From Hofstenia miamia (taxonomy: Eukaryota; Xenacoelomorpha; Acoela), in contig SCFE01000005.1 of NCBI GenBank assembly GCA_004352715.1, forward strand, positions 1,647,929-1,711,928: a DNA stretch of 64,000 bases, in the 5' to 3' direction. Positions 35,401-51,100 of this stretch are shown here, piece after piece. The translations under genes and the position numbers were made by a program. A model generated the notes under the pieces. That model was not told where the DNA came from, did no database searches, and worked only from the letters and a program-made list of their open reading frames with translations. Numbering within the stretch: position 1 is the first letter of the stretch; each line of letters begins with the position of its first letter.

Positions 35401-37159
35401 AAATGCCAATATTTTTTCTGATAATTTTATAATTTGATGCTGAATATCTTTCAATTACACTTCTGTAACCCTCGTTCACTTGCTCAATTTCTAGTCGGAT
35501 CAAAAGCTAATCACCATCTACATGTATAGAACATCACTAAATTTTAGCATAGGTATTGCTTCAAAGTTGGAAACCAGCTTATAATCGAATTTAAAATGAT
35601 AATTCCAATTGCATTTTTCAAAACGATTGAAAAATTTGAAAATTTATAAAATTCTCACCCCCAGAATTTTCTGCCACTGGCTTTAGGCAGTCGATGAAGC
35701 GATATACCGTATTTTGCGTATGGAGTGTTACATTCAACCCAAACTAACATCAACAGACTTAATGTTACCGACTACTACCATGGTGACAAATTAAAGGCTA
35801 TAATATTGTCAATCCATTAAAATTAGCTAACTTTTAGAATATTTCTGCCTTCCAGTAATTTGAGCTCATTAAAGCAGAAACAAGAAAAGTTAGACAAGTA
35901 AATTTTCAATTGCTTTGAAATTTTTTCAAATTCCATTATTTTAACCTCACTCAATTATTTACCGTAACAATGAAAATGAATTCAGATTTGTTTTATTGGG
36001 AGGTTTAAATTTCCTGTATTTCTCTAATCTTTTAGAATTTACATGATTTTGATAATAAAATAAGGTTGAGCAGAAGAAAAATGAGGGTAATATATTGATA
36101 CCTGAACAATAAGGATAATCTTCATCTTAGTAGTACTGTGGAAAGAAATATGTTGTCTAGAGATGCTAGAGATGACCTAATAATAAAGATCTGTCTGCTA
36201 AAACTTTGTCATCGCCGTCTAATGAATGATCGATTATATTGTTAATCATTATAACACAAATTTAAGTCACTGGATTTAGCTGCTTAAATATATAATTGTT
36301 TTCGTCTGCTTTTACTTGCAGCGGTTTTAGCTGCTTTCGGTTAATATATTTAATTCATTTTGTTTAAAATTTTTTTACGCACCTCAATGTATAAATATAA
36401 ACTTATTTTGCTCAAGTTCAACTATGTTAACAGAATCATCATCCGTGGCAGGGCAGTAATAGGACCTTAAATTCTGGAAAGTCTAAAATATTAAAAAGGG
36501 ATTCAGGAAGTTTTCCTTAACATATTCTTCATAACATTTTAACCTATATTCTAGAATTCACTGATGGTTCATTATAAAAAACTTGAATCACAAAAACTAA
36601 AGTCCTCACTACGCCTTCCCTTTTCATATGTCTCTGATTAGTATATCAAATATATTTTACTCTATGTATTAGTATTAGTAAAATTAAGATGTTTTGTGAT
36701 GTTTTTCAGATTTCAGTTTTCCAGATATTGACAACTGCATATGATTACTCGTTTTACCTGCGAGGACGATCGGCTAGGCGTAATAATTTTCATCAATTAA
36801 GGAAGTTAATTAATTAATTAATTAATTGATTAATTAATTAGTTCGATTGACAATTTTTAACTAAATTTGAGATCTTTGAAGTTCGTTATTAAAAGAAAAG
36901 CTATCTTAATAAATTTGCAATCAACATTCTTGTAGATTTTTGTAGTGCATAATGGTAACACACTCTGGGAACATCCTTTGAATTTTTTCTAATTTATTGG
37001 CATAAAAGTGATATTTTTAAAAATATATAATTTGATCCGATTACACTGTATAATATTTTTTCAGTAGTTTCAGTAGGTTTTCGAGATTGTGAAACAGGAT
37101 ACGCACAGTACAGCAATACATCAAATTGGAATTTTTAGGAGCAGCATTCGTTGAATTAA

Positions 37160-37200
<41 letters not shown>

Positions 37201-39134
37201 TTTTCTGTTCATGTGCATTCATACATCATATCAAAACACATATTTAGTACACGGGTAATTTGTTAACAATTATGAGTTTTGCACGAGGCATAAAATCAGA
37301 AAAACATACACTTCTTTCCCATTTTGTTTTATAATATTAAATTTTTAAATGGAAATATTTAGCTATTCGTAAAATGTCTTAATCGGTGATAAAAATGTAT
37401 GCCCTATATTTGCACTCTTAAAACCAATCTAATTGTTGAATGCCACTATTATTTCATATTTACTTTGAACAATGCGGTAGGTCATGCGTCACTATTTTAA
37501 TAGACATTTCNATAATACATAATTTGAAAAAGGTCAGAAGTTGAACTATGACATCTTAACCTGCAAAAAAATTGCCTTCGTTATATCAATTGAAATGTAA
37601 AATATTTTAGAATTTATCACAAAGAGACACTATAGTGTTAATCACGCCTACAAAAAATAGTAACGTGTACCAAAAGGTTAATGAGTCGTTGAATTTTATG
37701 AAAGTATTAATTTTAACTACCATTTTGCAAATTGAGTCACTTTTAAAGTATACTTAAATCGCTGTCAGCTTTTAAGGGGATGTAAAAATTAAAATCATAC
37801 AATTTCTTGAACTATTGTGATATCAGGTTTAATGGGAAACACACTTTAACTAGAATGAATAATGACCTGGGACTAAGGTTGCACATTCAATTAAGGACAT
37901 TGGTTGAAAATTCAAACACTAAATTATGCATACTTTAATGGATATTCTGTTATTTATAAGTATTTATTATGAAACCTAATAATTTTTATTAATATATAAC
38001 CCATTGTATCCATTATGACAATGCAGAAAGGCAGAAAGAAATAGAACATAGTCCTAGACTTACCCCCTAGGGGTAATAGTTCCTTATATATTTGTTTCTA
38101 GAATGCCCCTCTACCTTTAATATTCATTCCACTGTACTCTTCCTGTTATTCCAGATAAAAACTTTTTTGGCTAAAATACTCCAAAAGAAAAACACAAAAA
38201 CTTAAATTAAGGCGATTTTTTATGGAATGTAAGCGCAACTTCAAATCTATGCCGAATAAAAATTTATAGCTATTTATAGTTAAAATATTGAAAACCGTTT
38301 TGACTTTATATAAACAAAACTACAGATAACTTCCAAACGAAACCTTCAAATGTATTTGGATATAAAATACAGTGCAATGATAATATTGCTTCATTGGTAA
38401 GCCAATACAACAAAGTAATGTTCAAAATATTTCTTTCCTTCAAAGGAATTCTGAAAACTATATTTAGTGTTAAATATAACATTTTATTAGTGCGCAGACT
38501 TTTAAAGTTATTGCTGCTCATGTTCATCATTAAATGCTTTTCTAAACCTAAGTATATGTAAATATTCTAAGGAGGCTAACTAGCTCCATTACAATATTTT
38601 AAGAATATAGTTGAATTTCAAATTGTACACTCAAAAAATTTGGCAAAGGGATTATATATAATTTCAATTATTTTGCTTTACGGGGCACATAAATATATGT
38701 ACTTATTAGTTCTAAGGTTTACTACAAAGATTTGTCGCTCAAATAATTTGAAAGTAACAGATCGCAAAATACAATCATGTTTCATGTTATACCTCAGCAC
38801 TGCTTAGACAGCTATTGCGTAAAAATCCAATATTGAGTAGACTTTTCGTAATCCCGAATACGAAAATAAGATCAATTGAACTTCATTATTACGCACAATG
38901 GCTGATAATAAATTCATCATAATGATGATGAGGGTGTTGGAAAACTTTTGTATGACAAAGAAATTTTTCTCAAAAGCATCAATATAAAAAGTCAATCAAC
39001 ACTTACTAAATAGTTCAAAAAACCGTTATATTCTTAGTGCAGTTGAATATTTTGATTTTTTTAATACAATGCATTTTGAGTGGTTTTTAATCAGGGGTAA
39101 GGCGTATATTTACTATTTGGGGGATGCTAAAAAA

Positions 39135-39180
<46 letters not shown>

Positions 39181-42100
39181 TAATATGTCGCTATGTATTT
39201 ACAAAATGCAATATATGAAGGTTGACATACGACATATGAAAAATAATTAAATGGAATTCTGCATAAAAATTGCTCTATGACATTGGGTGGTTGTGAATCG
39301 CTTTATTTATTAAAATTCTATGTTTGTACAATACTTGCGACTTAAATATTCACTACATTGTTGAGTAATAATAGAGCTGCACATAGGTTGCTATTTTCAA
39401 TAAAATTTATCTGTTTTCTAAAACAGTGCTTCAAATAGCAGTCTATACATCCATTGCCAGCAGCACTACGGGCTTTATTATCATATTAATTTCCATTGCA
39501 TTTTTTAACAACAAAAACTCATATATATATATATATATATAAGTGTGTGTATGTATACCTATAATTAACTTATGCAAAAATATAATTTTGAGTACATATA
39601 TGGTTGGTAACAGAAAAGTTTACTTTGAAATCTCATTTTTTAAATATATGGGGTGCTTAAAGGACTACTTTTTGCTTCTAAGGAAATTGTAGCCCCAAGT
39701 CTCCTCAGCCATGCCACTGTTTTTTGGTGCTTTTATATACTTTTTTCTTAAAACCCAGTACTGGATAAAGAATGTTGTGACAAAACGGGCTTACGCAATG
39801 CTAAAAAAACATAGTCTTTCAAAAGGCTGATAAAATAATCAAAAAAAATTATATCACTATATTTAGGACTTTAAATTGCGAGTGAGATCATGCAAGAATA
39901 TCAAGTCAATGATTATAATGGATGGTGGAAAGTGTCTCATTCTATCCCAGCTTGTTGGCGACATGCTTGGCATTCCTGCCCTAGTGTAACTAGTGAATGA
40001 TTATAATGACCAATGACAAAAACGAAAATATTTTGGTTACCTCAGCGATTGAAAAAAATTTTTGAAAAACATTTCCTCGCTTAACTTTTTAGTTTACTTT
40101 TAATGAATATATAACTTTTTTCAAAAAACGGGCAAGGTTGGCTGAAATTTTATGGGTAAACATTGCTAAAAGAAACATTGGAACCCAACAAATTTATTTA
40201 GCATAACGAGATTGCACTATAATGTGTTATTCCATTTATTACCGTTGATAAGTTAGTTAGTGAGAGAGTTGACTGATCCTTATGACCCAGTACCATGCGA
40301 AACTAATTTAATATAAAAATGTGAGAAAATACTATTAAATGTGATAGTTAATTTAAAAAAATCCAGGGAGGATAAACTAAGCGCAAATCTGGAAGAACAG
40401 GATCATTTCCGTTTTAAACTCAGCGCTTATTTAAATAATTATAAAATTAAACTGATTTAAAATCTGATGAAATATATCCACACATTTGATTTTATTAAAT
40501 TGATTTTAAATAACAGTAATTTAGTCATTCAAATGGGGCAGAACAATGGCATAAGCGGTTGTTAAAACAACATTTATCTATTTTTTTGATATTCATAATT
40601 GAATTGACACACTGTACATATACAAGTATGTGTGCGCTCGTTGAGTATGGGGTCTTAGGATTTTTATAATATTTAAATTTAAATTTATTAATATTTTGTT
40701 ATTAAGGTTACTACTAGTAATATACAGAAAGAATAATATATTATTTATCAAACAAATCACCCTGTTTCTTTCTCTGTCTTGCGAACGAACTGTTTCACCA
40801 GGAGCCTCATGAAACCAAATCACCCATGCAATACAACTGTAAGTGAAGCAAAGAGAGCAAAACGAAAAGAAAAAAATCATAAATATAAAAACGGTATACA
40901 AAAGCTTGATGGACTCTTGCCAAGTTTCCACACAGTAAGCGCCTTGAACTCTTGATACAAATATCTAAAAAAGTATTTTATAAATAATGTGAGATATTGA
41001 CTCCTGTATAAGTGGTGAACAATGCTTGTTGTGTCATAAGAAATTATATAGCCAATTAAAATTTAGTTTAAGAAAATGGACTGCACATTATGAATTGAAA
41101 TATCAAAAGCGTATTGGGTTACCCAACCAAAAACATCTAGAAACGCAAGAATATGTATACTGTTGTGATCTGGTAAAACACAGTAATTCACTAAATTTTC
41201 AAAATTGACTTTTTCATTAAAATCTGATGGATTATTAATTTTACATCATGTGGCATAAACTAGCATGCTTCTTACTTTGAGTAGAATGTAAATGAAATAA
41301 AAAAATGTTTGTATTATTACAACAACTTAGTATTAATGAAAAAATGGTTGTTATTTGTTTGAATTATGGAAAACAGAACTAGAGCTGGAATAATGATAAT
41401 TTTTGTAAAGGTGAATGCTCAAGCTTACAACATGCAAAATATTAACGGATTGGCTAACTAGAACTGAAAAGGCGACTTTCAAAGAACCCAACTTAAATAG
41501 GCTTCAAATATTTTTTCATAAACAATAGGCTAGTTTAAATATTTAATATATAGTTGCTTTTTTGGACTTTTAGTGTTTGAAAATTATGCTAAGTATAAGT
41601 TAAATAATTCTGTTTCTGCAGATTTGATTAAACATTTACTATGTAACCATAGTCTTCACTTTATACTACTTAAATAAAATCTGTTCAGCATTAATTAAAT
41701 ACCATAAAAAATATTTCATTCTTATGATATTGAAATTGGAGAAATGTAGCAAAAGATTTTGGCTTTGTTGTATCATAAATTGGCTTATCATTATTTCTAA
41801 AAATAAAAAAATATTTTAGAATGTAATAAACATTCAATTGGATTTGTAGTCCAATATTTGAGTTTTACTGAAATTTTAAACATAGCATTAACATTGTGAA
41901 GATAAAATGTTAATGGAGGCTTTGTGTTAAACAGGAATTCAAAAAAAACGAAATTCAAGGATGAGCTTAAAATTTTTGCATAAGCTGATAATCTGTTTGA
42001 TACCGTATCATTAAAACATGCTGTGAATCATAAAACTACTGTATGTGTGGGTGACCTATTATAGATAAAGATAATCTAAATCTGAAATTTTTGCATTACA

Positions 42101-45100
42101 CACATTCACATAAAATGTGGCTAACTCTCTCCAAAGAGACTATATAATTTTTACAAAATGATACAGTTTTAGTGGAAGAATATACCTGTGGCAAAGCAAC
42201 TGTAAAGGAGATTGAAATGATAGTCATAAGCATTTGCACATGCAGATTGGGACTTATGACGTGCAAAGGTGTCAATACAGCCACATAGCGATCTATCCCA
42301 ATGGCTACTAGAGAGAGAACAGTATCTAAAATATGCATCTCACAAATGAGACATTATATTCTTAGTGCATTAATACAATAACTATTTTGACTACATCCAG
42401 TTTTTTAACAGAAAAATTTCGAGCGAATAAATTTCCAATATAACATCACAACATTGTCAATGTTCAACTCAATTCCATAAGCCGTACCGTGATTTGCCAA
42501 GTGATTCCAATTGGTCTAAGCTAAGCAATTTCTAGGCTAAAATGACATAATTGCACCATTTTTTCTATACCTTGTTTCAGACAAGTATTGCTTTTAGAAA
42601 AACTGGGTGGCTGGGAACCCGCACAAACACTGATTTTGAAAATAGAGCATTTAATAGGACAAAGGCTATTCGAATTAATGATTCCTTCTAAATTGCGTTT
42701 AGCAACATACATCCAAAATTAAAAAATATACAATTTTAAAAATCTTTTTGGAAACATCGAAATAGAAATGTCAGTTTAGATAAGAGGTGTTGTGCCTTGT
42801 TTTGACAATAAATCATTTCGAAATAAGGGGAGGAAACTTGTCAACGGTGATGATACTAATGCCAATATTGTTAAGACACTCCGAATATAAGAATCTTGCA
42901 AATGAATCCCATTAAAAAAATAAATGGAATAAGATTAGAAGCACACTACGTAATAATGTCTACTTGCTAAATTTGCACGATGACTATTCTGTACAGCTTA
43001 ACCTCTTGTGGCATTACCGTAATTTTGACGGATTTATTAATCAATATATACATATATATATATGTGTATGTCAACTCCGTTTCTAAAATATGAACAACTT
43101 GAACTTTAAATTTCAAATTAAAACTTTATATTTATAACAAAATACAAATCCATTTCTAATGTATGGATACAATATGTATGGATGCCACAAATTCTTTTAT
43201 AATTTTTTAATTTGCTCCAAGCAAATGCAATTTGTAATACCAATAAAATCAATTTAAGTTTTAAAGAATGTATCCTGAAATGGGGAAGAAAATTATATAA
43301 ATAAATTCGATTGCGATTTAATAAATTAGAATAATTGAATTCTACTAAACAAAAATGCATTAAAGATATACTCACAAATTTGAAGCAAAATAGTAAATTA
43401 AGTCATAATTTAAGAAATCATGAGATTTCTAAAATTTCATTAAGATGTTTTCTTACGCTAATCTTTTTATGAAACTATGCAATAAATCTGACGGCTTAAA
43501 TTGGTTCACTTCAATTCAAGAGCGCTATTTTAAACCATGATCCATTTTCTGGAGAAAAAAAAATATATATATATATATTTATAAATATATATATATTTAT
43601 ATATATATTTTAAAATATTTTCAATTCTAGCAAATATGAGAAGGATTGTACATTATTGGTATTCATATAAACATTTTTGCATTCTTAATTCTACCCAGGG
43701 CTCCAAAAACAAAAATTAGCAATATTGCAAAACACAGATGCCTGTCAGGTTGCATGACTCTGAAATCAATAAATATTAGCAATATAATATATAACGTTAG
43801 AATCAACAAAAAAGTGAAGTAATCAAGAAGTAATAAATCTATTTTGAACTAAGATCTGTTAATATAAACATTAAAAATAATTTAGGTCTTTTAGTGAAAA
43901 CTAATTAATTTGTATGGTATACTATGCAGTAGAATGTATACATATTTACCAGTAAACTGATTCAAAAATAATTTTTAGAGCAGGGTGTAGACCTTAGTCA
44001 ATGGAAATAATACACTAAGAGCATAATTGTGTCCTACAATTTCTGTATGCCATTTTTTATTGCACCATATTAATGATTTTTATATTTTAAAGAAGCTCGA
44101 GTACCCTCGCCCCCTTATGTATCCACTCCTGAAATTGACATATATGCATATGCACAAGCATATATATATATATATATATATATAAATGTATACATGTAGT
44201 TGTTACAAAATTGTCATAATGAGCTGTTCACTTCCTCATTACTAAATATTGTGTCTATAATGCATTTCACAGGCATCTAATCAGAGTATCAGAATATTGA
44301 CGCCATTTTAGTAGAATTAGCATTTTCGACGTGTGTTTGTTAATTTATGCTAAAATTATCAGCTCTTATGGTTTCTTAAAAGTTGTTTTTGCAATCACTT
44401 CCTCTGTACTAATCATTATCAAATGTTTGAATGTATAATTTCAAAGTGCAGTGTAGCTTTGTGCATCTCAATTTGTAATACAAGGATAACTTTGTTTTCT
44501 TGGAAAACTTAACTTAATTAGAACTAAATAGTCATATTGGTTTTAAAAGGAACATGTATGTCTTGCTCAAATGATATCATTAAAACAATGGCTTGCACAT
44601 GCGATTTATAGGCACATTTATATAAATTCACCTTGGATCCTTTGTAAAATATAGAATTATAAATCATTATCAAAAATACAAAATCAAACAACATTGAAAA
44701 TACTAATCAAGTGAAATTTTGTAATTTAATTATATCTCAACAAGCAGCTCAACATGAAATATGGCTTAAGCAATTCATTAAGTTAAAAAATCAAACGAAA
44801 TATTCTTCATGTGTTCTAATTCAAAGATAGTTTGTACTAGTGAAATTTTTTTAATAAACACAATCTTTGTACAGGGTGGTCCACAATCCCATACCCCATA
44901 AAGAATGAAATGCATTTTTTCTTTCTCTGTGTTTAAATTTACTTTTACATTTTCATGTTTCCCTCCCTATGTTTTGGCATGACGAATAGTGGTTCTTACA
45001 CAGAATGCTTGCGGCCATTTGGTATCATGAAAGTGACCGCCTTTTAGAGACTAATGCAGGCCGTTAGTATTGATATACAATAGAATTTTGTTGTTTTGAA

Positions 45101-48100
45101 AAACAAAATAAGCCTATTTATAACCGCCGAAAAATTTTATTTCAATTTCAAGATATAAGTAAATGATGTCTATTTATGTTTAGTATGCCAAAAGTTAAGT
45201 AAGGCATTAAGTTTTGCAAGTTATATAAAATGTAGAAATTACTCAGGGATTTAACTGAAATTATATATTTGCGCATGGGACCTTATGTGCGATAATTTGC
45301 TAGTGGTGATATAAATTACTAACAATGTATCTTTTGCTAAATTTTCAAATTCCAATTATTTGCAAATTTCGCTAAAATCTAAAACGCACAGCATTTGTTG
45401 ATGTAACAAAGTTAAATTTCTTCAAAGTTGCTTAAGTTTCTCTTCAAATATAGCTAGTTTAATATAGAATTGTGTTTTTGCGATAGCATTTCTTTTATAT
45501 GTTAGTTTTCAAAAATAATTAAGCTTTAGAAAGTTTGTAATAAAACAACAAAGCAGAAAATAATTATATCAATTACACTTCTTTTGTACAAATTTATTTA
45601 TTATTTATAATGATAAATCTTCTCATTTATAAATTCAATTTTTTGATTAATTTTCTTTTCATTAAATTATTTAGTACATTTTTGTACTAACTTTCACACC
45701 TGAACCCTATGTTTATACATAGTTTTACAAAATTTCAATTTTAAGGTGTAAATCGTGGGTTGTTGTTTTTATTCAAGTAAAAGGCGGGTGATAAAACTAG
45801 ATTATAGATTTAGAGATCTTACGTCCAATGGCGTTGACGTCTCATGCTTATGGCGACATTGTTCTCATTCAATCATTGCAGCGAATTGCATTAACAACCA
45901 TTTTTTCATTTCTCTTAGCAATAAAGTCTCAATTAATGCAAATGGCCTTAATTTTTTTATGGTTAATGACTTTGATGACGTAAATTTTGATTTAATTCAC
46001 TTAATTATCCTGAGTTGCCACATTTAATGGAAGAAATAGCAGTTAAGCAGGAGCTATATTTAATATTTGAGGGTTAATAAGCGATATGGAAATTATATTT
46101 AGTGTGATCACTGAATTATTTAGTATTACATGTTAACCCTAACGCACGGAGGGGGCCGATTCCACCCCCATGTTGGTTTTTGTCGATAACTTTGCTTGAA
46201 ATGAATTTTTTAGTTGATTTCTTCTGACTATTGCTAAAAACTTTTTGGAAACAAGAAATAATTTTTTTTTGATTGAGGTCTGTCAAAGGGGATCTGAAAA
46301 ATCCATTTCAGCAAAAAATTCAAAAGTTTTTGTGCAACATGTATTTAAAATAGTTAATATTTTGATACATATCGATATATTATAGAATTGAATTGATTGA
46401 GTTATCATTGTTGAGGGCCAGGGTTGTCAAAAAAATGCTAGATGCTAGAGTGAAAAATTTTTTTGCGGCGGCGTGCCCCCTATATACTTTAATACTACGA
46501 TCAGTTTTTATTGATTTTTCGTTTTTGGACTCACCGTAGCAATAAAATATTGCCAACAAAGGCTTTAGAAGGTCTTTGGTGAAAATTAGTGTCGCACTTT
46601 CTTTGGCGAAGTGCCAGGGGCTCAACTTAAAATAACTAATGTATGAAATTTTCATTTGTTCTATATTTTGAATACAATAATAACTAAATATGATTATATA
46701 CCATTTAAAGCGTGGCCTAAATTACTAGAGATATTGATGCTGAACCCCGGGCTAAAAAATGGCAACAACTTCTTAGTGTGGGGAAAGCGTGGTTACGAGC
46801 TGTGAAATTTGTTATTAATTTTTTCAACTTTTTTCAACTGTAAGATTGAAAGTGAACTTTATATATTGTTGTTACATATTTGATTTTTGAAACATAAATA
46901 ATCATTATTCGCTGACTTTATTTTTATTTTATTCAGTCACTTTTAGAAATATGAGTTTATTCAAAAGTCTGATAATAAATAGAAGGAATATGAGCTAAGT
47001 AAACTGCGTCGTTCTATTCTTAATGTTAAATGAATTTAAGTTGTTTTTCATCGTTATTTTTAGAAAATTGGTAATGTCACAACTTCATTTGCATATAAAA
47101 TCGAAATCAATGAGTATATTTTTTTAATATTGATGTAGTTCAATGGTTTATCTTTCACTGCGCCAAGGCACATTATTCTATCTTTAATAGTTTTAAAATA
47201 AAATAGGGGAGCTGATTCCCTCCCCCCCTTAGTCCGTTATTGACGTTTTATACCTCAGTGCGTTTAGGGTTAACTTAACAACTTGAGACCAACCACTAGC
47301 ATCAAGTAAATGGTTTCTTGTGAATTTACCCCTAATTAAGGATGAAAATGAAAGAGGAGACCATTTTCTATCAAGTGGTGATTTCAGATTTCTTTAATTT
47401 TTAGTGAATTGTGAGCACTTAAGACTTTTTTATGGAAGCCATTACAGACGCGTAAGTTATTAAGGGTTAATAATAGACGTCTATAAATACCCTTAAATAC
47501 CTTTTTCATTGCCTTTGATGATGTTTTTAAACACGGGATGCATACATTGATAATTCTCTAAGATTATTATTATTATTAATACATAGAAAGTTAGTTTGCG
47601 GCACAGGATGCTCAAAGATTATATAATATCGTGAAATTTAAAGAAAATATTATCTTAGGAGTTGAGTGCACAAAGTTACCTATTACACAAAGTAATCATC
47701 ATCGGATATCCGTTGCGTAGATTAATACATTTTCCTTCAATTTCCTAAATGAATGGACTGTTGGTCAAGACTAGACGAATTGCTTTTCCACTGTAATGAT
47801 TGGAATCACTTTGATGTCCACTTTACTGACATGCGGTTAATTCGACGTTTCTATCGTTATTGATTACGGATGTTCTAGAAACTTGAAAAGAAGATAGGCA
47901 AAAGATACAATAGTTCAAATCAAAGAAATGGATTACCACTTTTTTGCCAGAATTCTCTCACATTTCTCATGCTTGATTAATTGCTTTCTGAAATTAGGCA
48001 ATTGTCTATGTAATCAATAATAGGTTCAATGATTAATCAAACTAAAATACATGCATAATATTAAAATGAAGTTTGAAAACCCAATTAGTCGATAATCACC

Positions 48101-51100
48101 TTAACGTAGGAAGCTTAAAATATTTCTCATAACTAGTCAATAACAACAAACACGAAGTAACATTTTAAATAAGTTAATATATAGTAAAGATATTTAAATT
48201 TGAAAGTTCACAAGTTAGATGAATGTCTCTGACTTTGTGCACGGCATGCCATCTCAATGGATTTGGGAGGTCTGTCTGCATATAAAGAAACAGTGAAAGC
48301 CGTTGTTGGTCCCACTCGCTTCAAGCCCTATATTTACCATTACATTAGGTATGGAGAGAATTAAAAAAAGAAAAGTAGTTTATTGTCACAGCAGCAAACA
48401 TTAGTACGCATTTTCAACATCGTATTCGAGAACGTTCATTAATAGATGGTCCATGCCCGAAGAGTTACAGATTTCTCAATGGGCTTGGCGAATATTTTTG
48501 TAAATGGAGAAAACGATTTGTTCTTTTAAAAGGACACCAGGCTGCTTAAAACTAAAAGGGTCAAAGAAATATTAGTACTAGAAGAGCCAAAGTGGGTCAA
48601 TTGATACACCCTACTACTTTAAGATGTAAGCTCAAAAAATTACAAACAAAAACTAAAAAGTCAATATAATACAACATGGTGTCTTTTTTCAAAAGCAAAT
48701 TACTGGTTGCGTTTCATATCCAATCATTCAAAAATAAACTTGGAACAAAAGTCTAAATTCTAAGTCGATAATTACTAAGTATAATTAGGGTATATGCTAA
48801 AAACAAATCATGAGTAATATTTGGATTTCGTTTTCTGAAAAAGTAGTAGGTAAACGAATTTTAGGTGTAAATTTAGAATTCAAATGAAGAAGTTACAGAG
48901 ACAAACAAGAAATTGATAATTTTATCAGGCCCAATTTTCCCAGGGATTTTTATGAAGTGAGTCAATTTATTAAATATAGAAGAGTAATTGAATTGGTGTT
49001 CTCTCCATGTCATACTGAAATAAAAAATATAACTCTGATTTAAGAATATGTTACAAAATTCCATTCTTCAATGCAATAAAATGCAGAGTTGATATTTTAA
49101 AATATACTGCAAAAATTTGCTACAAAGCATAAGTACATAAAATAATCTACTGTAGTTTTCCAAATTTGATACTAGTTTTATGAATACATAGAAATCGCAT
49201 AAAAAGAACATGTTGACTATTATTTGCCTGGTATTAATTATTTTTAACAATATCTTTGGCAGGCACCACATGCGGCTGACAGCATCAACAAAAACACCTA
49301 AAAAGCAGACAAAAGTTACTAAGATGGACATATAGTACCAAATTACAAAAGATGTGCTCACAGCAAAAATTGACCCTTATCTGAATTTCTGTAAGCCAAC
49401 AAGTGAACAGTACCCATTATATAGGTAAACTACATATAGGTTATATTTTGCGCTTCCATGTAGGTACAGTTGTGTATACATGCTCTGAATTCATTTAGTC
49501 TACGTGATACAGTTGTCATTGCTTGTCAAAAAATAAATAAATGAATTCCTTAACAATTTAGTTTGCGTAGGCCAGCTTGGGTCAATTGATCCTTGACTTC
49601 TTGAGGCCGCGGGCGGGTAGACACATCAATTGCTAGTAACACAATTAGTTTTACAAAAAACAAAATATATTGCTTGTTTCAGTCTTAAAAATTGCTGTGA
49701 TTATGATTTGCAGGTATCAGTCATTACAAAACTGTGCAGTCAGCTATAGGTAATTCACAAGGAATTGCATCTATTTAGAATCACGCCGTGTCTTAATAAA
49801 CTTTTTATCGAAGAAAGTTACCCAAACCCGAAACCTGATTTTTTTAGCTGGTGTGTCTTAATAATGAAAAATATTAAAAAAATATTAAAAATCGTTGGAG
49901 CCTTCTTTGAAACAGCCTTAAATTTGAAAATTTGAATTTTGATTTATGTTCATTTTCTATAAATTTGTTAACTCCAGATATGGTTTTTGATAGTTCTGAT
50001 AGCTCGTAATTGTTGACGTATATTTTGAAGTATCTTTAAAATTTGAATATTTAACTTTAAGCAGCCTGCGTCCATTTTAAGGGAGAAACCAATTTTCCAC
50101 ATTTACTAAGAATAGAATTTTCTTCAAGACTATTAGCAAATTTGAAAATCTTGGGGTATGGGTAGGTTGGCATGGGGACATGCTTTAGTGCAATGTTGGA
50201 CATTTCTATTAAAGCGTATTGCTGGGGCTGACCTACAAGCATTTAAAAATATTATTTTATAGGATCATGAAAACTTTTCATACATCCCAGGCTGTTTAAC
50301 GCTAAGCGAAAATTTAAATTTTGAATTACAACATTTGTCCATAATACCTACTATTCCAGAAATATGTCTATGTTAGATATTTTGATTTTTGGGTTAAGTT
50401 TTAAAATATTTTACTCTAAGAAATGTGCAATTTCAAAGTTCTTTGAGAAAAATATGAGTATATTGCTAACAGATTACATAAAATAGATGCTTCATTATGA
50501 ACTCAATTTATATTCCTTAGTAGAATGTTCTAGTACATGTTTGTAGAAAGAATTCTGCCTAAAAGTATCGGAAAATATTGAAAAAGATTAGCACATGACT
50601 GTAATATACGAATTAAGTTTTGTTCTATGAAATATAATTATAATTACATTGTTCCGTTTTGATGTTATGACCGTTGCCATATTTTGAGGATAAGCAGGTA
50701 TTATTGTAATTCAAATTTTGAACATTCGATTTTTCAGGATATTTCAAAATATACATCACCATTTTTTATCTTTTTAACAAGGACGAAATAAATTTTAATC
50801 ATAATTCAAATTTTCAAATTTTAGGCTAGATCAAAAATGGCGCCAACGATTGCTTTTGAATATTTTATATCAGCAGGGTACACCAATTAAGAAAACTCAG
50901 TTTTCAGGCTTGGGTAATTTTCTTCCATAAAAAGTTGATTCAGAAAGGGCTTGTACCACAATTTATTTACGAGGCGTGCTTCTCCTTTATACTTCACTTG
51001 TATATTAAAATCTATCTAGCTTAAAGATGTTCCAAGTAATCTTCCAATAAAAAATCATTGAGATTTGCTAATTATAAGCCTGCTTACAGATTTCCAACAT

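Larger units (their letters stand above)
35688..39091. other. intron sequence, no exon seen
   Basis: AT-rich, with a TTAA-repeat run at 36807-36841, (TA)n at 37162-37196 and a single N at 37511. No recognised coding segment. Confidence 0.4.

Noticed and set aside
43118-43375. Duplicated 85-codon frame taken as a duplicated exon
   Set aside because: The repetition comes from the whole 500-bp block being copied. The frame shows no domain and lacks splice phases fitting the GPCR.
44100-44134. Right end of a hAT-like element (cagGAGTGGATacataaggggg, inverted)
   Set aside because: No convincing left partner or target duplication was found nearby.
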